Origin: Balneola sp. MJW-20
GTDB lineage: Bacteria; Bacteroidota; Rhodothermia; Balneolales; Balneolaceae
Assembly: GCF_040811775.1 (NCBI RefSeq)
Contig: NZ_JBFNXW010000001.1
Coordinates: 1,488,001-1,552,000, forward strand
Direction: 5' to 3'
DNA length: 64,000 nt
The position numbers were made by a program, and so were the translations under genes. Each line of letters begins with the position of its first letter. The first letter of the stretch is position 1. Positions 57,787 to 64,000 of the stretch are shown in pieces. Under the pieces are notes generated by a model that saw only the letters and a program-made list of their open reading frames with translations, searched no databases and was not told the origin of the DNA.

Positions 57787-59208
57787 ATGATTGTACGTCC
57801 ACTTCAAATCGTTGATATGTCAGCCAGCCGTTTTAAGATATCTTCCTTAGTCACACTATCTCTGATGGCTTTCGGGGCCTGTACTTTCAATGAAAGTGCC
57901 GGTGACCACAATAATTCATTTTCAACTGCAGACAGTACTTTCCACTATATTTCAAGAACCGAATATGCCGAGCAGTTATACGGCTTCTGGCTTGGGCAAT
58001 GCATAGCCAATTGGACCGGGCTGGTTACCGAGATGGATAAGATCGGCAACATCGGTGAGATAAGGACCGGAGACTTTTACACCCGTGAGAGCTGGGGGCA
58101 ACCCGACCAGCCCAGTATCTGGGGAGAAGGAGTTCCAAGTGATCTCTCCCCTACGATAGATTTTGTATTCAGAGACACTACCGAAATCTGGGGAGCTGAT
58201 GACGATACGGATATTGAATATATGTACCAGCACCTCCTCTATACTCACAAAAATAATTTACTGACCCCAGATCAGATTCGTGATGGCTGGCTAAAACATA
58301 TAAAGCCTGAAGAAGAAAATTACCTATGGGTCTCGAACCAAAAAGCTTTTGACCTTATGAAGGATGGGATCCGGCCACCCGATACCGGGAATCCGGACCG
58401 GAATGAATATTACGATATGATCGATGCTCAGCTAAGCACCGAGATCTTCGGTCTTTTTTCACCTTCCCGGCCTGATGTAGCACTAAGAATAGCTCACCTC
58501 CCTATTCAGACTGTAGCAAGAAATGAGGCAGAAGACATCTCTAACTTTTACATCACCATGCACTCTTTGGCCTCGTTAAATACGGACAAATCAATGAGAC
58601 AGAGGATTCTATGGATGGCCAGAAATGCACGAGAACTCCTTCCCGATAGTAGCTATCCGGCAAAGATGTTCGATTATACTTTGAAATTATACCGATCCGG
58701 GATCCCGTGGGAAAATACCAGAGACTCCCTTTACTACCGCTACCAGGTAAATCAGGAAGACGGATATGATATGACTTCCAGAGAGCTCTATTGTAATGGC
58801 TGCTTTGCTGCCGGAATAAATTTTGCCTCCAGTCTTGTAAGCCTTTTTTACGGAGAAGGCGATCTGAAGAATACCTTGAAGATCGGAACCCTGGCCGGCT
58901 GGGACTCTGATAACCCAACTGCAACCTGGGGAGGCCTGATAGGCTTTATGATCGGGAAAAAAGGAGTTGAGGAAGCCTTTGGAAGAAAATTTTCGAATCG
59001 TTTCTATATTCACAGAACCCGGCAAAGTTTTCCCGGTGACGGCATTGATACCTTTGATGTTATGGCTCGAAAAGGGATAACTGTAACTGAAAGAGTCATC
59101 CTGGAAGAACTGAAGGGGAAAGTGATTACGGAAAAAGATCTATGGGCAATTCCCATCAAAACAGAACCCATACCATACTTTCCATTCACATCAGGTAAAG
59201 ATCTTTAG
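57787..59208 (+). CDS. ADP-ribosylglycohydrolase-family lipoprotein
   Basis: An ADP-ribosylglycohydrolase (ARH/DraG) fold of about 470 residues. Metal-binding segments are GADDDTDIEYMYQ and AGWDSDNPTATWGG; FWLGQCIAN begins the domain. A lipoprotein signal with Cys in SLMAFGACTFNE puts it outside the cytoplasm, unusual for a family that removes ADP-ribose from proteins. Start is placed at ATG 57787 because a -7 box overlaps the TTG at 57778; ATG 57817 would also leave a good signal. Substrate could be a glycoside or nucleotide sugar rather than ADP-ribose. Confidence 0.85.
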   Translation: MIVRPLQIVDMSASRFKISSLVTLSLMAFGACTFNESAGDHNNSFSTADSTFHYISRTEYAEQLYGFWLGQCIANWTGLVTEMDKIGNIGEIRTGDFYTRESWGQPDQPSIWGEGVPSDLSPTIDFVFRDTTEIWGADDDTDIEYMYQHLLYTHKNNLLTPDQIRDGWLKHIKPEEENYLWVSNQKAFDLMKDGIRPPDTGNPDRNEYYDMIDAQLSTEIFGLFSPSRPDVALRIAHLPIQTVARNEAEDISNFYITMHSLASLNTDKSMRQRILWMARNARELLPDSSYPAKMFDYTLKLYRSGIPWENTRDSLYYRYQVNQEDGYDMTSRELYCNGCFAAGINFASSLVSLFYGEGDLKNTLKIGTLAGWDSDNPTATWGGLIGFMIGKKGVEEAFGRKFSNRFYIHRTRQSFPGDGIDTFDVMARKGITVTERVILEELKGKVITEKDLWAIPIKTEPIPYFPFTSGKDL

Positions 59209-59559
59209 ATATGAGCCTGGAAATTGCCTTATACTCTTCTGTTATCTTTTTTTATCAAAATTTTCTCTGGTGATCGCTAAGCGCTCCAAAAATAAGGCTT
59301 CAAAAATAAAGAAAGTTAAGCGGTCCTTATTATTTATCTGGCTTGCCATTTCTTTGGGTTTATATGCAGGATTTATCCAGGCAACGATATACCGCTGTTT
59401 ATGTCCGTCGCGGTGATCAGTGGAAATTACTTGCCTTACAGATGCAGCCCCGCAGTGATAACTGATCAAAGAGATCTTATTCCTGCAGGAAGTCATAAAA
59501 AAAGAATCCGAAATTCTGGTTCACTATTATACCACAGTTGTTTATATTTTTAAGCTGAA
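59209..59559. other. Intergenic region with one possible tiny membrane ORF
   Basis: The 351-bp gap before the next gene contains the 48-codon frame described separately (59270-59416). The remainder is A/T-rich with no evident repeat or terminator. Confidence 0.4.
59270..59416 (+). CDS. Possible small membrane protein (48 aa)
   Basis: A GTG-initiated frame encodes a very basic N-terminus (MIAKRSKNKASKIKKVKR) followed by one hydrophobic helix (LLFIWLAISLGLYAGF) and a short Cys-containing tail. Such a basic-then-hydrophobic layout is typical of small single-pass proteins. There is no ribosome site, and codon evidence is weak. Confidence 0.25.
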   Translation: MIAKRSKNKASKIKKVKRSLLFIWLAISLGLYAGFIQATIYRCLCPSR

Positions 59560-60102
59560 ATGAAAATTTTCCGATCACATATCATCAGATACTGGTCCGC
59601 GCTACTGCTGATCGCAGGTATTTTCCTGCATATTGGTTCTGCCACGAATGAAGAACTCCGCACGGATGTGTTCACAAAGTGGCTGGAGTGGCAACTGGAT
59701 AATTCTGATGAAGCACTCAAAGCCGAATTGGCTGACCTGGGATATGATGGAGAAGAAATTTCAGATGCTATTAAACAAGCCTCAGTACTCATACAGTCTG
59801 GTGAACATCAATCTGATGATGCTGAGCCGTCAGACTCTGATCGTAAGATCTATCGAATCCTTATACAGCAATGGAATGAGTTCAATGATCAGAATCAGGG
59901 GATGGGTAAAGCTATTGTGTTTGAACAGCAGAAGCCTTCTGCGATACAGCACAATGACGGATATGTATCAGCTTCTAAAGCACTGACATATAAACATCCC
60001 GACACGGAATCACCTGAGATAAAAAGCATTGCTTACTCAGAACTTCCTTCTTCTCACACGCTCATCCCAATGATTGGTGGTACCGCTATAGGCGCACCCT
60101 GA
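59560..60102 (+). CDS. Small hypothetical exported or membrane protein
   Basis: A 180-residue protein with an N-terminal hydrophobic helix (WSALLLIAGIFLHIGSA), a helical acidic middle and a Pro/Ser-rich tail. No known motif was seen. It precedes secD by 87 bp and is on the same strand, so it may belong to that transcript. Confidence 0.65.
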   Translation: MKIFRSHIIRYWSALLLIAGIFLHIGSATNEELRTDVFTKWLEWQLDNSDEALKAELADLGYDGEEISDAIKQASVLIQSGEHQSDDAEPSDSDRKIYRILIQQWNEFNDQNQGMGKAIVFEQQKPSAIQHNDGYVSASKALTYKHPDTESPEIKSIAYSELPSSHTLIPMIGGTAIGAP

Positions 60103-60189
60103 CTTTTTCTTCCCCCTGCTGCCGGTTATTTCAAATCCGGTACCTCGACTTTTTTCACTTTACTACAAAACCCACAAATTTTACTGATT

Positions 60190-61998
60190 ATGCAAGGTAA
60201 TGGATTAAAAATAGGCTTTATTATAGCCTTTCTGGTACTGACAACATGGTACCTCATTCCCTCCATACAATGGAGTCTGGAACAGAATTATATAGAAGAA
60301 CTCAGCACCTCTGAGGCTGCTCAATACCGCGAAGATAATGCGGCAAAGCTTCAGGACCTTCGGGATAATAAATTATCTCTGGGCCTTGACCTTCAGGGTG
60401 GTATGCACGTAACGCTTGAAGTAGGAACCGCACAGCTTATTCAGGAGCTAGCCGGTGAAGATCGTGATTCACTGCTGACCAATGTTATTCAGGAAGCACG
60501 CACGAATGCTATTGAGCAGGATCTCGATTTCATCGACGAAATGGTCCGCATCTTTGAAGAACGCGACCCTAATGCCCGTCTGAGTCGTTATTACAGAAAT
60601 GATGCCATGAACATCACCCGCCGGTCTACAAACCAGGAGATCGCACAGTTTCTTAAAACTCAGCGACAGTCTGCGCTTGACCGTGCAATCGAAATTATCC
60701 GAAGCAGGGTTGACCGTTTTGGTGTAACTGAGCCTTCTATCCTGAAACAGGGAACTAACCGTATCATCGTTGAGCTTCCCGGCGTAGAGGATAAAGAGCG
60801 TGTAAGAAACCTGCTTAAAGGGACTGCACGTCTGGAATTCAGACTAGCTGCCGATGCACAGGAATTCGGTAACTTTATTCAGCAGTCCTATAATTACTTC
60901 GACCAGCTGGCACAGGATACCACGGCACAGTCTGACAGTGTAGCCGGCGCAAACATGTTCGACATGCTGCTTCCATCCGACAGTCCTTATGTATTCGGAT
61001 ATGCTGAAGCACGTGATACGTCTGCCGTTTATGACATTATCCGTCAGCCGGAGATCCAGCGCATGATGCCCCGCAACACCACGCTGATGTGGAGTGCAAA
61101 TCCCTTTCCGACAGAAACAGGAGGAGAGCTATTCCAGCTGATTGGTGTTCGCACACAGGTTGAACTGACCGGAGATGTGATCGAAGATGCATCTATTCAG
61201 TTCGATCCTGCAACCAACGTTCCTGAAGTATCTATGTCAATGAATTCTGAAGGTGCCCGTAAATGGGGACGTATCACCGGGGCGAATATTGGAAAACCGG
61301 TGGCAATCGTACTGGACGGATATGTATTCTCTTACCCTAACGTACAGAATAAGATCTCAAATGGCCGGTCGTCCATTACAGGACTCGACGGTGTAGCTGA
61401 AGCGGAAGACCTTGTGAATATTCTTTTATCCGGTGCCCTTCCTGCTCCACTCGATATCATTGAAGAGCGAACAGTAGGAGCCACTCTTGGTGAAGCCTCC
61501 ATCAACGCAGGATTAAATTCCGTTCTTTACGGACTGATGATCGTAGCGATCTTCATGATCATCTACTACCGTACCGGTGGTGGAATTGCTGACCTTGCAC
61601 TCTTACTGAATATCATCTTTATCCTGGGTATTCTGGCTGCATTCAAAGCCACACTTACTTTGCCCGGTATTGCAGGTATCGTACTTACCATTGGTATGGC
61701 AGTAGATGCGAACGTGCTGATCTTCGACCGTATACGGGAAGAACAGCGAACCGGAAAAACCATCAAAGCATCCATCGAAGCCGGCTATGCCAACGCGATG
61801 AGTGCAATTATTGATGCCAACGTAACCACTTTCTTCGTGGCACTGATCCTTTTCAGCTTCGGTGTAGGACCGATCAAAGGATTTGCTGTAACACTGATGG
61901 CAGGTATTGTTTCATCCCTGTTCAGTGCTATCGTGATCACCCGAGTTATCGTTGATTACCTGTCACGAACCAAACAAGATGCGGTTAGCTTTGGCTGA
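60190..61998 (+). CDS. secD: Protein translocase subunit SecD
   Basis: A 602-residue SecD: N-terminal membrane helix, large periplasmic region with the DLQGGMHVTLEV and FGVTEPSI motifs, and five C-terminal helices including AVDANVLIFDRIREE, the proton-linked motif. With SecF it uses the proton gradient to pull translocated proteins from SecYEG. secF follows after 47 bp. Confidence 0.97.
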   Translation: MQGNGLKIGFIIAFLVLTTWYLIPSIQWSLEQNYIEELSTSEAAQYREDNAAKLQDLRDNKLSLGLDLQGGMHVTLEVGTAQLIQELAGEDRDSLLTNVIQEARTNAIEQDLDFIDEMVRIFEERDPNARLSRYYRNDAMNITRRSTNQEIAQFLKTQRQSALDRAIEIIRSRVDRFGVTEPSILKQGTNRIIVELPGVEDKERVRNLLKGTARLEFRLAADAQEFGNFIQQSYNYFDQLAQDTTAQSDSVAGANMFDMLLPSDSPYVFGYAEARDTSAVYDIIRQPEIQRMMPRNTTLMWSANPFPTETGGELFQLIGVRTQVELTGDVIEDASIQFDPATNVPEVSMSMNSEGARKWGRITGANIGKPVAIVLDGYVFSYPNVQNKISNGRSSITGLDGVAEAEDLVNILLSGALPAPLDIIEERTVGATLGEASINAGLNSVLYGLMIVAIFMIIYYRTGGGIADLALLLNIIFILGILAAFKATLTLPGIAGIVLTIGMAVDANVLIFDRIREEQRTGKTIKASIEAGYANAMSAIIDANVTTFFVALILFSFGVGPIKGFAVTLMAGIVSSLFSAIVITRVIVDYLSRTKQDAVSFG

Positions 61999-62045
61999 TC
62001 CGAATTCATCAAAAAGAAATTTTTAATACGATATAGGAAAACATT

Positions 62046-62948
62046 ATGAGATGGTTTGAAACTCCAAATTTCAATTTTACAGGCAGCAGGAAGATCGCGT
62101 ATGTGGTCTCCGCTGTTCTTATTCTGATATCTGTCGGCGCTATCATTTCAAAGGGCCTTCAGTATGGTATCGATTTCAAAGGCGGTAAAGAATTTGTTCT
62201 TGAATTCGACCAACCGATCAATGTTGTGGAAGTCCGTAGCAGCCTGGGTGAACCGCTTGGTTCAGTTCCCGAGGTTAAGCTTTTCGGTTCTGAAAGCGAT
62301 ATCCTGATCCGTACCGATAATGAAGACGAGATCAACGAAGTGCAGACAAGGATCATGAACACCTTATCAGAGGTATTCCCTGATAATCCGGCCACTGTCA
62401 TTAAGACCGATGTAGTAGGACCGCGATTCGCGGAAGACCTGAAGTCAGGCGCATTGCAAGCCGTGATCTATGCCATCGTGATCATCTTTATTTATATCAT
62501 GGTACGATTCCGGAACTGGACCTTCTCGGCTGGTGCAGTAGCTGCGCTCATCCATGATGTAGTGATCACCCTCGGTGTATTCACCATTCTGAGTGATGTA
62601 GTCGACTTCAGTCTTCAGATCGATCAGAATATCATTGCAGCATTCCTGACCATTGTGGGTTATTCCCTCAACGATACCGTGGTCGTATTTGACCGAATCC
62701 GGGAAAATTCAAATGTTCATAAAGGAATGGATTATATTCCAATGGTAAACAAGAGTTTGAATGACACTCTTAGCCGTACGGTTATAACTTCTGTTACTAC
62801 CTTGTTTGTGGTATTAGTCCTGTTTATTTTCGGCGGTGAGGTGTTGAAAGGCTTTTCTTTTGCCCTTATAATTGGCATCATATTGGGTACTTACAGTTCC
62901 CTGTTTGTCGCCAGTGCTCTGGTTGTTGAATTGAAAGGTGACAAATAA
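62046..62948 (+). CDS. secF: Protein translocase subunit SecF
   Basis: A 300-residue SecF with six helices, periplasmic IDFKGGKEFVLEF, and NDTVVVFDRIRE in the membrane. Forms the SecDF complex with the upstream product. AGGAAA precedes the ATG. Confidence 0.97.
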   Translation: MRWFETPNFNFTGSRKIAYVVSAVLILISVGAIISKGLQYGIDFKGGKEFVLEFDQPINVVEVRSSLGEPLGSVPEVKLFGSESDILIRTDNEDEINEVQTRIMNTLSEVFPDNPATVIKTDVVGPRFAEDLKSGALQAVIYAIVIIFIYIMVRFRNWTFSAGAVAALIHDVVITLGVFTILSDVVDFSLQIDQNIIAAFLTIVGYSLNDTVVVFDRIRENSNVHKGMDYIPMVNKSLNDTLSRTVITSVTTLFVVLVLFIFGGEVLKGFSFALIIGIILGTYSSLFVASALVVELKGDK

Positions 62949-62978
62949 CTTTATACAATAAATTAAAAGAGGATTATC

Positions 62979-63323
62979 ATGAGCTTTACTACGGCAGAAC
63001 GCTACAACAGCGTAGTTATCGAATTTAAAGGTAACGTGATGGGCGGGCCAGACGCGGTTAGCCTGAACGAAAAACTCCATGAGCTGATCGACGCCGAGAA
63101 AACCAACGTTGTTGTAGACCTGGGCAAAGTCAAGTTCATGAACTCATCCGGACTCGGAATGCTGATTGGTGCCCTCACCACGATGCGTAAAGCCGGAGGA
63201 GATCTTCGCATTGCCAATGCAACAGATAAGATCGAAAGCCTACTTATTGTGACTAAACTTATCACAGTATTTAAGCATTATAAGTCGGTTGAAGAAGCTG
63301 CAACATCTTTTGGCGAAGGTTGA
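62979..63323 (+). CDS. STAS-domain anti-sigma factor antagonist
   Basis: A 114-residue SpoIIAA-like STAS protein. The phosphorylatable Ser is in KFMNSSGLGML. In the family it binds an anti-sigma kinase and its phosphorylation state controls release of a sigma factor. No anti-sigma partner lies in the window. An AAGAGG site precedes the ATG. Confidence 0.93.
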   Translation: MSFTTAERYNSVVIEFKGNVMGGPDAVSLNEKLHELIDAEKTNVVVDLGKVKFMNSSGLGMLIGALTTMRKAGGDLRIANATDKIESLLIVTKLITVFKHYKSVEEAATSFGEG

Positions 63324-63347
63324 TCCGAATTAAATCCAGAATCTGAA

Positions 63348-63370
63348 GGGGTGTCATACACCCCTTTTTT
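63348..63370 (+). terminator. Rho-independent terminator after the STAS gene
   Basis: Perfect 7-bp stem GGGGTGT/ACACCCC with a 3-nt loop followed by six T, 12 bp before purA. Confidence 0.9.
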
Positions 63371-63375
63371 ATTGA

Positions 63376-64000
<625 letters not shown>

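Noticed and set aside
59242..59496. 84-codon minus-strand frame in the gap after the ADP-ribosylglycohydrolase gene
   Set aside because: Composition looks non-coding, there is no ribosome site, and it overlaps the more plausible small plus-strand frame.

Overview
The window is 64 kb of densely packed bacterial chromosome with core and cell-envelope genes. It has no tRNA, rRNA, IS element, phage gene or CRISPR array that I can see. Type IX secretion genes (PorU, PorV, a type IX C-terminal sorting signal), many lipoproteins, class II DAHP synthase, mixed use of Shine-Dalgarno sites and the overall gene set point to the Bacteroidota/Balneolota/Rhodothermota group. A Balneolaceae-like marine heterotroph is my best guess (inference from gene content, not a database match).

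Layout. 1-9.3 kb: a receiver-only response regulator, an M1 peptidase lipoprotein, a HEAT-like/cyclophilin lipoprotein divergent from lexA, rplU-rpmA, and a coupled FAH hydrolase/M23 peptidase pair, then ridA. 9.4-14.4 kb: two paralogous TPR lipoproteins, a trans-sulfuration PLP enzyme and a thiolase. 14.4-29.9 kb: one long co-directional cluster with gaps of 55 bp or less. It holds porU, porV, an M6-like protein that has lost its zinc motif, a very large peptidase-MA/beta-propeller/barrel protein, a small envelope protein, a PASTA protein, rpe and phoH. It starts behind a terminator and a perfect sigma70-type promoter with a ~190-nt leader. 29.9-37.6 kb: an MBL-fold hydrolase, purine nucleoside phosphorylase, an acyl-CoA carboxylase beta subunit with an acidic orphan protein, a lone ABC ATPase, an M29 aminopeptidase and a VOC protein. 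37.6-44.5 kb (minus strand): an M14 carboxypeptidase, clpB, an HtrA-type protease and hsp20, a protein-quality-control block. 44.9-54.3 kb: DAHP synthase, a receiver-adenylate cyclase, uvrA, an esterase, a MOCOS-like PLP enzyme and an LDH/MDH-family dehydrogenase. 54.6-64 kb: a three-gene ABC exporter, an ADP-ribosylglycohydrolase lipoprotein, secD-secF, a STAS protein and the 5' part of purA.

The points most worth a second look are: the type IX secretion cluster with its pseudo-protease; heptanucleotide-periodic repeat tracts in the gaps between 36.9 and 39.5 kb and again at 44.7 kb; a perfect -24/-12 (sigma54) promoter before hsp20; an apparent one-base disruption or non-standard start in phoH; and a dehydrogenase whose substrate-specificity residue is neither Gln nor Arg. 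Positions were derived by reading; no searches or structure predictions were run.
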